From NCBI RefSeq assembly GCF_030063185.1, contig NZ_JASISP010000008.1, positions 62,001 to 126,000 of the forward strand: a stretch of 64,000 bases of DNA, given 5' to 3'. The DNA is from Arthrobacter sp. H35-D1. Lineage in GTDB: Bacteria > Actinomycetota > Actinomycetes > Actinomycetales > Micrococcaceae. A model generated the notes under the pieces. The model saw only the letters and a program-made list of their open reading frames with translations, was not told where the DNA came from and made no database searches. Positions within the stretch are counted from its first letter, which is position 1, and each line of letters begins with the position of its first letter. The position numbers and the translations under genes are program-made. Of the stretch, positions 39,417 to 47,842 are shown piece by piece.

Positions 39417-39565
39417 TGTGGTCGCTGCTGCTGATGGGTTTGGCCGGTCTGCTGATTGGCGGCGCCTACACGTTTTACCAGCAGAAGACAGCCCGCTGGA
39501 TACCCGTTAGTTTTGCTTTTCTCGCCGCCATGGCGCTGATTGCAGCATTTCTTTTCACCCAATAG
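39416..39565 (+). CDS. Small two-helix membrane protein in the his operon
   Basis: 49-residue protein with two predicted membrane helices (LLLMGLAGLLIGGAYTFY and WIPVSFAFLAAMALIAAFLF) joined by a basic turn (QQKTAR). Its ATG overlaps the hisH stop codon (TGATG), strong evidence that it is translated with hisH. No known family; function unknown. It separates hisH from hisA/priA, which are usually adjacent. Confidence 0.75.
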   Translation: MWSLLLMGLAGLLIGGAYTFYQQKTARWIPVSFAFLAAMALIAAFLFTQ

Positions 39566-39697
39566 CAGTACCGCAATGACAGGGTCGCTGTGGCAAGACC
39601 GCAGTGGCACGATGCACCAACACCGCCCCGAGTGGCCGACGCCCGGTCGCTCCCAATCCGAGCACCAACCCCCGGTGCCAAAAACGTTGAGGATCCC

Positions 39698-40432
39698 ATG
39701 ACCACCCCCATTTTGGAATTGTTGCCCGCCGTGGACGTAGCGGACGGCCAAGCGGTGCGCCTGGTGCAGGGCGAGGCAGGCTCGGAGACCGGGTACGGTT
39801 CACCCCTGGACGCTGCCCTGAACTGGCAAAACAACGGTGCCGAATGGGTTCATCTTGTTGACCTTGATGCAGCTTTTGGCCGCGGTTCCAACGTTGAGTT
39901 GCTGCGGGAAATGGTCGCGGCCCTGAGCGTCAAGGTTGAACTCTCCGGCGGCATCCGTGACGATGCCTCCCTTGAAGGCGCCCTCGAGCTCGGGGTTGGT
40001 CGCGTGAATCTGGGCACGGCGGCGTTGGAAAATCCGGATTGGACCGCCAAGGTCATCGAGCGCTTCGGGGACAAGATCGCCGTGGGCCTCGATGTGCGCG
40101 GCACCACGCTGGCCGGCCGCGGTTGGACGAAGGAAGGCGGGGACATTTGGGAAGTCCTGACCCGTCTCGAAGACGCAGGCTGCGCACGGTACGTGGTCAC
40201 CGACGTCACGAAGGATGGCACCCTGCGCGGTCCCAACGTGGAACTGTTGCGTGAAATGTGCTCGCGCACCGCAAAGCCTGTCGTTGCCTCGGGCGGTATC
40301 TCAAGCCTCGAGGACCTGCGCGTGCTGCGTGAATTGGTGGGCGAGGGCGTTGAAGGTGCCATCATCGGCAAGGCACTCTACTCCGGCCAGTTCACCCTGC
40401 CGCAAGCCCTCGACGTCGCAGGCCGCCGCTAA
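39698..40432 (+). CDS. priA: Bifunctional HisA/TrpF isomerase (PriA)
   Basis: Half-barrel-derived (beta-alpha)8 isomerase. [17 protein letters not shown] and [18 protein letters not shown] supply the two catalytic aspartates. In most actinobacteria this enzyme also performs the TrpF step because trpF is missing; the [22 protein letters not shown] region fits PriA, but dual function is inferred from lineage. 244 residues, ATG 39698 with GAGG upstream. SseB-like gene follows after 3 nt. Confidence 0.93.
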   Translation: MTTPILELLPAVDVADGQAVRLVQGEAGSETGYGSPLDAALNWQNNGAEWVHLVDLDAAFGRGSNVELLREMVAALSVKVELSGGIRDDASLEGALELGVGRVNLGTAALENPDWTAKVIERFGDKIAVGLDVRGTTLAGRGWTKEGGDIWEVLTRLEDAGCARYVVTDVTKDGTLRGPNVELLREMCSRTAKPVVASGGISSLEDLRVLRELVGEGVEGAIIGKALYSGQFTLPQALDVAGRR

Positions 40433-40435
40433 CTC

Positions 40436-41356
40436 ATGGTCAAGAAGCCCGCCTCCGAAAGCCCCGGGGCAGAGCTGCCCGAAAAACAGCTGCCCGGTCA
40501 CATCGCCGCGGCACTGGCAGGCGCCGGCGGAAGCGCCGATTCAGCAGGGCAGCCCTGGGCCGGACGGGACCTTCCGGCGCAGGAGAAATACCACAACTTT
40601 GACACGGACGACGGCGCCATGGATGCGGACTTCGCCGCCGCAGTGGCGGACCTCGCCGCAGGGGACGGCACGGAAGCGCAGGTTGTGGCGGCCCTCGCCA
40701 AGGCCCGCGTTTTCATTCCCATCGTGGCCCAAGTAGCCGAGACCACAGTGGGGGAGAACGGGCTGGTCTCCGACAAGGAATCGGACATGGCCCTTGTGAC
40801 CCTCCAGGGACCGGACGGCCGCACGGCACTGCCGGCCTTTTCCCATGCCGAGGCCTTGGCCCGGTGGCATCCGGAAGCGCGGCCGGTGGCCGTCTACGCC
40901 GCCCGGGCAGCATTGTCGGCAGTGGCGGAGGAAGCACAGTTGCTGGTGCTTGATCCTGGTTCGCAACGGCCCTTTGTTGTGCGCAGGCCGGCCATGTGGG
41001 CCCTGGCCCAACAGCACCAGTGGCTGCCGAGTTATGCCGATCCGGCAGTTGTGTCCGTGCTGGAAGCGTCGCTGGCAGCGTTGAATAATCCAAGCGTCGT
41101 TGGCATTTCAGCTAGTGCCGGTGTCGGCGTGAAATCCCAATGGGACACAGGTTCCACCGCTTCGGGTCGGATGGTTCAAGGCGGCGGCAGCGGTCCGGAA
41201 CTGTGCGTCACCTTGACCCTGCTGCCAGGGCTTGACCAGCCATCGATAAATGGCATGCTGTCCTTGTTGCAGGATTTCTGGGCCGGGAGTGAAGTCTTTG
41301 CCCAAGCAGTGGATTCTGTCCAGATTCGACTGCGACACCCAACCCCACACAGCTAA
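40436..41356 (+). CDS. SseB-family protein
   Basis: 306-residue protein of the SseB N-terminal domain type, common after hisA/priA in actinobacteria; biochemical role unknown. The N-terminal 60 residues are low-complexity, followed by VVAALAKARVFIPIVAQV, a segment with TLQGPDGRTALPAFSHAEALARWHPEARPV and ALSAVAEEAQLLVLDPGS, all typical of SseB proteins. It starts 3 nt after priA and is likely cotranscribed. Confidence 0.85.
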   Translation: MVKKPASESPGAELPEKQLPGHIAAALAGAGGSADSAGQPWAGRDLPAQEKYHNFDTDDGAMDADFAAAVADLAAGDGTEAQVVAALAKARVFIPIVAQVAETTVGENGLVSDKESDMALVTLQGPDGRTALPAFSHAEALARWHPEARPVAVYAARAALSAVAEEAQLLVLDPGSQRPFVVRRPAMWALAQQHQWLPSYADPAVVSVLEASLAALNNPSVVGISASAGVGVKSQWDTGSTASGRMVQGGGSGPELCVTLTLLPGLDQPSINGMLSLLQDFWAGSEVFAQAVDSVQIRLRHPTPHS

Positions 41357-41408
41357 TTCATCGCCACGTTGTCCTTGTGATGGATCACAGGAGAGAGTAG
41401 TCCCCAAC

Positions 41409-42734
41409 GTGAATTTTGCAGCCTACCGCGAAATACTCGCGGTTGGAGCGGTGCGCAACTTGCTGGTTGTCGCCATGCTTGCCCGCGTTCCCCATGCAGC
41501 AGCCGGAGTATTGCTGACCCTGCACGTGGTTGAGACCATGGATTTGGGCTACGCGGCGGCAGGCATCGTCGCTGCCGCCATCACCATCGGCATGGCCTTC
41601 GGCGCGCCGTGGCGCGGCCGGCTGGTGGACATATACGGTTTGCGCCGGGCTCTGGCGCCCTCGGTGATTGCTGAAGTGGTTGTCTGGAGCACTGCACCTT
41701 TCCTGAATTTCCAGCTACTGATTGTCGCGGCATTCATTGGTGGTCTTTTTGCCGTGCCCATTTTCTCTGTGGTCCGTCAGGCGCTGGGAGTCATGGTTCC
41801 CCCTGAACAACGCCGCACCGCCTATGCCCTGGATTCCATGGGCGGGGAAATCACGTTCATGATTGGTCCGGCCACCGGCGTTGTGCTGGCGACCAGCACG
41901 CATACGGTGGCCGGCCTGATCATCATCGGCGTCACTGCTTCCATGGCCGGAGTGTTCTTGATGTGGTTGAACCCGCCCACACGGACAGGTCAGAAGGGTT
42001 CTTTCGTGGCTGTTGGTGCGCCGGAGATCCAGCCCGCCGACCCAGTTGAAGACCAAGAAGCACCGGATTTTCAAGGCCGCAACGTGCTTGCCCGCTTTTG
42101 GGCCCTGCAGCGGCACAATCTACGCTGGATCAACCTTGCCATCTTGGCCATTTTGGGCACTTCACTTGGCGCAGGCCTGGTTCTGGCCGGCACCAACGTT
42201 GGCATGGTCGCCACCATGCGCCACAACGACAGGGTGGGCGACCTTGGCATAGTGTTCTTTTTCTGGTGTGGTGCCTCGATTGTTGGCGGCATCATCTACG
42301 GGGCGTTGAAGCGCTCGATCAATCCCTTGTGGCTCCTTGGTGCCATGGCCGTGCTGATCATTCCCATGGGTTTTGCCACCAATGCGTGGACCCTTGGGCT
42401 GCTGTGCATCCTGCCGGGACTGGTGTGCGCTCCGCTGCTGACTTCGAGCGCCGAACACATTGCGGACATGGTGAGCGAACGACGCCGCGGCGAGGCCATG
42501 GGGTGGTACGGGTCTTCCCTGACGCTTGGCAGTGCCTTGGGAGCGCCCTTCGCCGGGGCGGTGATCGACGGCATCGGCTCATGGGCCGGCTTCGCCATTG
42601 TGGGTGCGATCTGCACTGTCCTGGCAGCCATCGGACTGATTGCCATGCGTTCCTGGCAACGAGGCGTCGCCGCTGGTCGGTTGGAGGTCGACGAAGAACT
42701 CAACGGCCTGGCGGCGGAACCTGAGCTGGTGTGA
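41409..42734 (+). CDS. Major facilitator superfamily transporter
   Basis: Twelve-helix MFS protein, 441 residues, with no clear substrate. The helix 2-3 loop has RGRLVDIYGLRRAL, a diverged form of motif A; the central loop (about residues 195-235) is polar; helices 7-12 follow. GTG 41409 is preceded by GGAGAG. It follows the SseB-like gene by 52 nt and ends at the repeat-rich junction with DUF1844. An exporter role is a guess from family size and type. Confidence 0.85.
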   Translation: MNFAAYREILAVGAVRNLLVVAMLARVPHAAAGVLLTLHVVETMDLGYAAAGIVAAAITIGMAFGAPWRGRLVDIYGLRRALAPSVIAEVVVWSTAPFLNFQLLIVAAFIGGLFAVPIFSVVRQALGVMVPPEQRRTAYALDSMGGEITFMIGPATGVVLATSTHTVAGLIIIGVTASMAGVFLMWLNPPTRTGQKGSFVAVGAPEIQPADPVEDQEAPDFQGRNVLARFWALQRHNLRWINLAILAILGTSLGAGLVLAGTNVGMVATMRHNDRVGDLGIVFFFWCGASIVGGIIYGALKRSINPLWLLGAMAVLIIPMGFATNAWTLGLLCILPGLVCAPLLTSSAEHIADMVSERRRGEAMGWYGSSLTLGSALGAPFAGAVIDGIGSWAGFAIVGAICTVLAAIGLIAMRSWQRGVAAGRLEVDEELNGLAAEPELV

Positions 42735-42783
42735 GAAGGCACTGAGGCCGCCCGACACCGTCTGGCCGGGGGCCACGCAGCAA

Positions 42784-42849
42784 AAATGCCGTCCTTTGAC
42801 GGAAATGCCATGGAACAAACTGTGGCATTTCCGTCAAAGGACGGCATTT
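42784..42849. repeat. Perfect 27-bp inverted repeat
   Basis: The left arm at 42784-42810 and right arm at 42823-42849 are exact reverse complements, with a 12-nt loop. Each arm begins AAATGCCGTCC or ends GGACGGCATTT and holds a smaller CCGTC/GACGG hairpin. It sits 50 nt after the MFS stop codon. There is no T-run. Confidence 0.95.
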
Positions 42850-42875
42850 CTGGTGAAAGCGACCACTGCGATTTG

Positions 42876-43043
42876 CCTGGGCCCACAATCCCGAGGGGCC
42901 CCAAGGGGGTACGCGCCAGCGGTTCTTGCGGGTCGCCTGGGCCCACAATCCCGAGGGGCCCCAAGGGGGTTCGCGCCAGCGGTTCTGGCGGGTCGCCTGG
43001 GCCCACAATCCCGAGGGGCCCCAAGGGGGGTACGCGCCAGCGG
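42876..43043. repeat. 60-bp tandem repeat, 2.8 copies
   Basis: Units begin CCTGGGCCCACAATCCCGAG at 42876, 42936 and 42996. The first two are full and nearly identical; the third is cut after about 48 bp. Each has a GGGGCCCC palindrome. Confidence 0.95.
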
Positions 43044-43055
43044 ACCCCCTTGGGG
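43019..43055. terminator. GC-rich hairpin at the convergent MFS/DUF1844 junction
   Basis: CCCCAAGGGGG (43019-43029) pairs with CCCCCTTGGGG (43045-43055). It uses the last 60-bp unit as one arm and lies 12 nt from the DUF1844 stop. No T-run is present. Confidence 0.55.
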
Positions 43056-43067
43056 AGGGATTGGGGA

Positions 43068-43475
43068 TTAGTTGACGGCGCCGGTGAACTTCTCGCCGGG
43101 GCCTTGGCCGGGGGCGTCTGGATGTGAAGAGGCTTCGCGGAAGGCCAGCTGCAGGGCGCGCAGTCCGTCGCGCAACGGTCCGGCGTGCTGGCTGCCAATT
43201 TCCGGGGCTGCAGCCGTGATGAAACCGGCCAAGGCCGTGATGAGCTTGCGGGCTTCATCCAGATCTTTGAGCTCCTCGGCATTGTCACCCTCGGCCAGCC
43301 CGCACTTGACCGCTGCTGCGCTCATGAGGTGAACGGCCGCCGTCGTAATGACTTCCACGGCCGGAACTTCGGCGATGTCACGCATGACAGAGGCTGCATG
43401 TGCGTCGCTCATGGCCTCTTCCGGGGAGGCCTGAAAGGTGTTGCGGGGGTCCGAATTATTATCTGAGCTACTCAT
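43068..43475 (-). CDS. DUF1844 family protein
   Basis: Conserved actinobacterial protein of unknown function encoded next to infC. The 135-residue acidic helical protein shows the family core VEVITTAAVHLMSAAAVKCGLAE, DLDEARKLITALAGFI and LRDGLRALQLAFREA. ATG 43475 is chosen because MSSSDNNSDPRN fits the family length; a start 8 codons upstream is possible. CAAGCT lies 7 nt before it, a weak leaderless -10 match. Confidence 0.85.
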   Translation of the reverse strand: MSSSDNNSDPRNTFQASPEEAMSDAHAASVMRDIAEVPAVEVITTAAVHLMSAAAVKCGLAEGDNAEELKDLDEARKLITALAGFITAAAPEIGSQHAGPLRDGLRALQLAFREASSHPDAPGQGPGEKFTGAVN

Positions 43476-43485
43476 ACTGCTAAGC

Positions 43486-43515
43486 TTGTCACAGACCACC
43501 TCGATGCTGTTATTT
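43486..43515 (+). promoter_or_regulatory. Candidate promoter of infC-rpmI-rplT
   Basis: TTGTCA (43486-43491) and TTATTT (43510-43515), spacer 18 bp, would give a leader of about 250 nt. Confidence 0.35.
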
Positions 43516-43641
43516 ATCAGCGCCTGAAAAGATGAAAATCAACAGGCTGCAAGAGATGCAGCAGCGAGTTTGCAAGCGGAGTCCTCTCCCACCTTTCGAC
43601 CCTTCATGGCGTTGTCTGGTTCAGGTCGGTGCCTACTCCCT

Positions 43642-43720
43642 AGGGGTGGACAGGTCCCTCGTCTGGGACCCTGCGCCGATCCATTCGAGGCCTCCACTGC
43701 ATCAGCAGATTGGAGGCCTT
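43642..43720 (+). promoter_or_regulatory. Structured leader of infC, possible attenuator
   Basis: Two hairpins can form: GGTCCC with GGGACC (about 43651-43670), and a perfect 9-bp stem AGGCCTCCA (43688-43696) with TGGAGGCCT (43711-43719) followed by a T-rich stretch. In other bacteria infC operons are controlled by L20 or by leader attenuation; a similar role is inferred. Confidence 0.45.
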
Positions 43721-43769
43721 CTTCGTTGCTGATGGTATTCACCTTTTTCTTAGGCAACAGGAGCAACAG

Positions 43770-44906
43770 ATTAGCGAGCCACGCATCAATGATCGAATCC
43801 GCGTCCCCGAGGTGCGGCTGGTTGGGCCAGCAGGCGAACAAGTAGGAATCGTCCGCATTGAGGATGCCCTTCGTTTAGCAGCTGAGTCCGACTTGGATCT
43901 GGTTGAGGTAGCGCCGACGGCCAAGCCGCCGGTCTGCAAACTGATGGACTTCGGCAAGTACAAGTACGAAGCCGCAGTCAAGGCTCGTGAAGCCCGTAAG
44001 AACCAGACCAACACCGTCTTGAAGGAAGTCCGCTTCCGCCTCAAGATCGACAAGCACGACTACGAGACCAAGCGCGGGCATGCCCTGCGTTTCCTCGGAT
44101 CCGGTGACAAGGTCAAGGCCATGATCCAGTTCCGTGGACGTGAGCAGCAGCGCCCGGAAATGGGAATCCGTCTCCTGCAGAAGTTCGCTGCAGATGTGGC
44201 CGAAGTTGGCGTCATCGAGTCGAGCCCCCGCATTGACGGTCGCAACATGGTCATGGTTATTGGTCCCTTGAAGAACAAGGCTGAAGCCAAGGCCGAGGCC
44301 CGCCGCAACCAGCAACGCGCAGAGGCCAAGGCCGAAAACGATGCAGTTGCCAATGGCACGGCCCGCGTTGACGTGGACCGCGACAACAAGGTGCCCATGA
44401 CGCAGTCTCTCGCAGATCTGCTCCCTGACGGTTTGCACCTGACGGACGGCGACAAGGCTCCCGCAACCGAGGCTGTCCAGGAGGCGCCCGCTCCGGTTGC
44501 CGAAGCAGCCCCGGAAGCGTCTGCGGCCGTGGACGCTCCTGAAGCCGCCGCTCCGGCAGCAGAGCCGGCTCCCGCCGTCGTGCCTGCCAAGGCTGAACCT
44601 GCCAAGGCTGAACCGGCCAAGGCTGAACCGGCCAAGGCCGCTGCACCCAAGGCTGCCCCGGCGAAGGCTCCGGCACCGAAGGTGGCAGCTCCCAAGGCTG
44701 CAGCCAAGCCGGCTGTCGCACCCAAGCCCGTCGCTGCGCCGAAGCCTGTAACCGCGAAGCCCATCCCCATGCCGAAGCCCATGGCAAAGCCTGCAGCCGC
44801 AAGGCCTGCAAGCAAGCCCGCCGCCAAGGCAGCAGCAAAACCGGCCGCAACGCCCGCCTCCGCAAAGAGCGAGCCTGCGGCCGAAACCCCCAGCTCAGCT
44901 GAATAA
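43770..44906 (+). CDS. infC: Translation initiation factor IF-3 with ATT start and long C-terminal tail
   Basis: IF-3 tests the start codon-initiator tRNA match on the 30S subunit. The core (residues 1 to about 175) is complete: [56 protein letters not shown] and the RREMGIRLL-like [12 protein letters not shown]. The start is ATT at 43770: AGGAG at 43759-43763 gives 6-nt spacing and the next residues are the exact IF-3 N-terminus, with no ATG, GTG or TTG nearby. After the core comes about 200 residues rich in Ala, Pro and Lys with PAKAE repeats. 378 residues in all. Confidence 0.93.
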   Translation: MSEPRINDRIRVPEVRLVGPAGEQVGIVRIEDALRLAAESDLDLVEVAPTAKPPVCKLMDFGKYKYEAAVKAREARKNQTNTVLKEVRFRLKIDKHDYETKRGHALRFLGSGDKVKAMIQFRGREQQRPEMGIRLLQKFAADVAEVGVIESSPRIDGRNMVMVIGPLKNKAEAKAEARRNQQRAEAKAENDAVANGTARVDVDRDNKVPMTQSLADLLPDGLHLTDGDKAPATEAVQEAPAPVAEAAPEASAAVDAPEAAAPAAEPAPAVVPAKAEPAKAEPAKAEPAKAAAPKAAPAKAPAPKVAAPKAAAKPAVAPKPVAAPKPVTAKPIPMPKPMAKPAAARPASKPAAKAAAKPAATPASAKSEPAAETPSSAE

Positions 44907-45009
44907 GGTATTTCCTTTTCAGCGGTGAATACACCCACACAGTGACCCAACTGGTCGCTGCAAGAGAACCACAGGCAGCGCCGGTGGATACGTAAGGAGA
45001 CAGGTCCTC

Positions 45010-45204
45010 ATGCCTAAAATGAAGACACACAGTGGTGCGAAGAAGCGATTCAAGCTTACCGGTGCCGGTAAGCTTCGCCGCCAGCAGGCCAACCGCCGCC
45101 ACTACTTGGAGCACAAGTCCTCCAGCTTGAAGCGCCGCCTGAAGGGTGACCTCTTGGTCGCCAAGGCAGATGTGCGCAACATCAAGAAGATGCTCGGCAT
45201 CTAA
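45010..45204 (+). CDS. rpmI: 50S ribosomal protein L35
   Basis: Basic 64-residue large-subunit protein. [21 protein letters not shown] and the closing [12 protein letters not shown] are diagnostic. The ATG is preceded by AAGGAG. It is the middle gene of infC-rpmI-rplT. Confidence 0.97.
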   Translation: MPKMKTHSGAKKRFKLTGAGKLRRQQANRRHYLEHKSSSLKRRLKGDLLVAKADVRNIKKMLGI

Positions 45205-45313
45205 TTTCGCAAGTCAATCGGTGTGATTCCCACTTTCGGGATGATCGCCATTCCAAACAAAGCCTTCCCCGGCATGATTGGCTTGGGATCTTTAAACTTG
45301 AAGGAGTACGCAC

Positions 45314-45697
45314 GTGGCACGTGTGAAGAGGGCCGTAAACGCCCACAAAAAGCGTCGGGTTGTTCTTGAGCGCGCAAAGGGTTACCGCGGACAGCGTTCA
45401 CGCCTTTACCGCAAGGCCAAAGAGCAGCTGCTGCACTCGTTTGTGTACAGCTACGGCGACCGCCGCAAGCGCAAGGGCGACTTCCGTCGCCTCTGGATCC
45501 AGCGCATCAACGCTGCATCACGCGCCAATGGCCTGACCTACAACCGCTTGATCCAGGGCCTGAAGGCCGCTGAGATCGAGGTTGACCGTCGCATGCTGGC
45601 CGACCTGGCCGTGAACGACGCCGGTGCCTTCGCCGCTCTGGTGAAGATCGCCAAGGCTGCCCTGCCTGCTGACACGTCAGCCCCGGCCGCCAAGTAA
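45314..45697 (+). CDS. rplT: 50S ribosomal protein L20
   Basis: Early-assembly 23S rRNA-binding protein, which in several bacteria represses its own operon. 127 residues: [25 protein letters not shown] at the N-terminus and [11 protein letters not shown]-type [22 protein letters not shown] in the middle. GTG start with AAGGAG upstream. A CAGGAAC/GTTCCTG hairpin lies just after the gene (45713-45732). Confidence 0.97.
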   Translation: MARVKRAVNAHKKRRVVLERAKGYRGQRSRLYRKAKEQLLHSFVYSYGDRRKRKGDFRRLWIQRINAASRANGLTYNRLIQGLKAAEIEVDRRMLADLAVNDAGAFAALVKIAKAALPADTSAPAAK

Positions 45698-45712
45698 TTC
45701 CAGTTTTGCCTT

Positions 45713-45732
45713 CAGGAACGTATTGGTTCCTG
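45713..45732. terminator. Weak hairpin after rplT
   Basis: CAGGAAC and GTTCCTG form a 7-bp perfect stem with a 6-nt loop. No T-run follows, so termination here is uncertain. Confidence 0.35.
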
Positions 45733-45751
45733 ATTCCTGCGAGGTGACTGC

Positions 45752-45757
45752 TACAGT
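45752..45757 (+). promoter_or_regulatory. -10 element of a probable leaderless promoter for the rRNA methyltransferase gene
   Basis: TACAGT ends 7 nt before the ATG at 45765. It supports this start over the earlier in-frame ATG and the later one at 45798. Confidence 0.4.
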
Positions 45758-45764
45758 CCTAAGC

Positions 45765-46676
45765 ATGAGTGAACCCGGGCGCCCGCCAGCAGAAGCAATG
45801 ACAAATCCTCGAGCAGATCGAGTGAGGGACGTTGCCAAACTGGTCGGGCGCCCGGGCCGTTTAAAACGCCGCCAGTTCCTGGCCGAAGGACCCCAAGCTG
45901 TTCGGGAAGCCCTGCGCGCGCACCGTGAATGCCTGGCCGCTGGCGGGACACCTGTGGTGGAGGCGTTGTATGCAACAGTGGAGTCCCTGAAGAAGCACCC
46001 CGACCTGCTCGAACCGGACTCTGCGCCGGGTTCGCGTCTGCAGGTGCGCATAGCCAGCGAACTGGTGCTGGCAGCCATGACAGACACGGTGTCCCCTCAG
46101 GGAGTGCTGGCCGTGTGCAATTTTGTGGACGTTCCCCTTGCCGAAGTGTTTGCTTCCAAGCCCAAGTTGATCGCCATGCTGGTCCAGGTGCGGGACCCCG
46201 GCAACGCCGGAACGGTGCTGCGGGCGGCAGATGCTGCCGGTGCCGATGCCGTAATCTTCTCCCACTCCAGTGTGGACATCTACAATCCAAAGGCCGTGCG
46301 GTCCACCGCCGGATCTTTGTTCCACCTTCCCATTGTGCTGGGCGCTGACCTCGCCGAAGTGGTGGAGGCTGCCAATGCTGCCGGCGTGGGCACCCTGGCC
46401 GCCGACGGCTACGGCCAGCTGAACCTCGACTTGCTGCAGGACGAAAGCGCGGCGCGTTCCTTCGACCAGCAGATGCCCGACTCCAGCTATGCGCTGGAAG
46501 ATCCCACGTTGTGGCTCTTTGGCAACGAAGCGCAGGGCCTGGCTGGTGAAGAGAAAGCGTTGGCCGACCACCGTGTCGCGGTGCCTGTGTACGGGGCTGC
46601 GGAGTCCCTGAACTTGGGCACGGCCGCCACTGTCTGCCTGTACGCGAGTGCCAGGGCGCAGCGCCGGACGCAGTAG
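45765..46676 (+). CDS. SpoU-family (TrmH-type) RNA 2'-O-methyltransferase
   Basis: SPOUT-class methyltransferase acting on rRNA or tRNA ribose. The three SpoU motifs are in order: RDPGNAGTVLRAADAAGADAVIF, LWLFGNEAQGLAGEE and VPVYGAAESLNLGTAATVCLY; an N-terminal substrate-binding domain (VRDVAKLVGRPGRLKRRQFLAEGPQAVREAL) precedes them. 303 residues. Its place after rplT and near pheST is typical in actinobacteria. The exact nucleotide target is unknown. Confidence 0.92.
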   Translation: MSEPGRPPAEAMTNPRADRVRDVAKLVGRPGRLKRRQFLAEGPQAVREALRAHRECLAAGGTPVVEALYATVESLKKHPDLLEPDSAPGSRLQVRIASELVLAAMTDTVSPQGVLAVCNFVDVPLAEVFASKPKLIAMLVQVRDPGNAGTVLRAADAAGADAVIFSHSSVDIYNPKAVRSTAGSLFHLPIVLGADLAEVVEAANAAGVGTLAADGYGQLNLDLLQDESAARSFDQQMPDSSYALEDPTLWLFGNEAQGLAGEEKALADHRVAVPVYGAAESLNLGTAATVCLYASARAQRRTQ

Positions 46677-46815
46677 CCTGGGCGTGTAATCAGGCACAGT
46701 ACGGTGGTGCTAGAGCCAGATCCGGTAGCGTGGCCCTGTAGAATACTTTTCGTTGTGGGCATCTGGCCCATGCCGGCGTGCCAGCAGGGCCGCCACGAAC
46801 GAGGGGGAAGCCACC

Positions 46816-47751
46816 GTGTCTCATGAAGGCAGCAACAAGGCAATAATTGCGGCGCTTGTCGCCAATGTTTGCATTGCCGTATTGAAGTTTCTGGCCTATT
46901 TTTTGACTTTGTCTTCATCGATGCTGGCCGAAGGCATCCACTCTTTGGCAGATTCAGGCAACCAGCTGTTGCTGTTGGTGGGCGGGAAGAAGGCCAAGCG
47001 CCAGGCCAGCCCAGAGCACCCGTTTGGCTACGGGCGTGAACGCTACGTTTATGCTTTCATCGTCTCCATCGTGCTCTTTAGTGTCGGCGGTCTCTTTGCC
47101 CTGTATGAGGCCTACCAGAAGGTGCAGCACCCGCACGGCATAGAACCGCAATGGGCATGGGTTCCGGTGGCAGTGCTGCTGGGGGCGATCGCTTTGGAAA
47201 GCCGGTCCTTTTATGTGGCCCTGCAGGAATCAAACGCTGCTCGAGGCAAGCGCAACCTGATCCAGTTTATCAGGACGTCTAAAGCACCCGAATTGCCGGT
47301 GGTCCTACTCGAGGACGCCGCAGCCCTTGTGGGCCTTGTCTTTGCACTCTTCGGCGTGTCCATGACAATCGTTACCGGCAACGGTTTGTGGGATGCGGCC
47401 GGCACTGCTTTGATTGGCCTGCTGTTGGTGTGTGTGGCGGTCATCCTGGCGCTGGAGACCAAGTCGCTGCTCCTGGGGGAGTCCGCCACGGTGGAGGATG
47501 TGCGTGCGGTTGAAGCGGCCCTTGTGGGACCAGGGGTGAGTAGCATTATCCACCTGAAAACCTTGCATCTGGGACCGGAGGAGCTGCTGGTGGCGGCCAA
47601 GATCGCCGTGTCGGAGTGTGAAACCGGTGCGCAGATTGCCGCAGCCATCAACGCCGCCGAATTGCGGGTACGCGCCGCCGTTCCCATCGCCACGGTGATC
47701 TATCTGGAACCAGACATCTATGCGGAGCAAGCACCTGCTCCCAAGCCGTAA
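46816..47751 (+). CDS. Cation diffusion facilitator family transporter
   Basis: Divalent metal-proton antiporter-like membrane protein (zinc, cobalt, iron or manganese). MLAEGIHSLADSGNQLLL carries the CDF helix 2 metal-site motif (HSLAD), followed by PFGYGRERYVYAF; five to six membrane helices end near residue 215 and a short cytoplasmic domain follows. The N-terminal part of the helix-5 site (VVLLEDAAALVGL) has Glu-Asp where many CDFs have His-Asp. 311 residues from GTG 46816, preceded by GAGGGGGA. Confidence 0.88.
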   Translation: MSHEGSNKAIIAALVANVCIAVLKFLAYFLTLSSSMLAEGIHSLADSGNQLLLLVGGKKAKRQASPEHPFGYGRERYVYAFIVSIVLFSVGGLFALYEAYQKVQHPHGIEPQWAWVPVAVLLGAIALESRSFYVALQESNAARGKRNLIQFIRTSKAPELPVVLLEDAAALVGLVFALFGVSMTIVTGNGLWDAAGTALIGLLLVCVAVILALETKSLLLGESATVEDVRAVEAALVGPGVSSIIHLKTLHLGPEELLVAAKIAVSECETGAQIAAAINAAELRVRAAVPIATVIYLEPDIYAEQAPAPKP

Positions 47752-47787
47752 TCAGCATCGCGCCCCCGCTCCGGGCATTATCTGGCT

Positions 47788-47827
47788 ACAGGCCTGAACA
47801 GGCCTGGACAGGCCTGCGGGACAGGCC
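47788..47827. repeat. 10-bp tandem repeat with AGGCCT palindromes
   Basis: ACAGGCCTGN repeats at 47788, 47798 and 47808, with a partial copy at 47821. Every unit holds the palindrome CAGGCCTG. It fills the short gap between the convergent CDF and MFS genes. Confidence 0.9.
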
Positions 47828-47842
47828 GGCGTTGGATGCGGC

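Noticed and set aside
43532-43732. 66-codon frame in the infC leader as a leader peptide
   Set aside because: It crosses the leader hairpins, has no clear ribosome site and no bias towards any amino acid that would fit attenuation.
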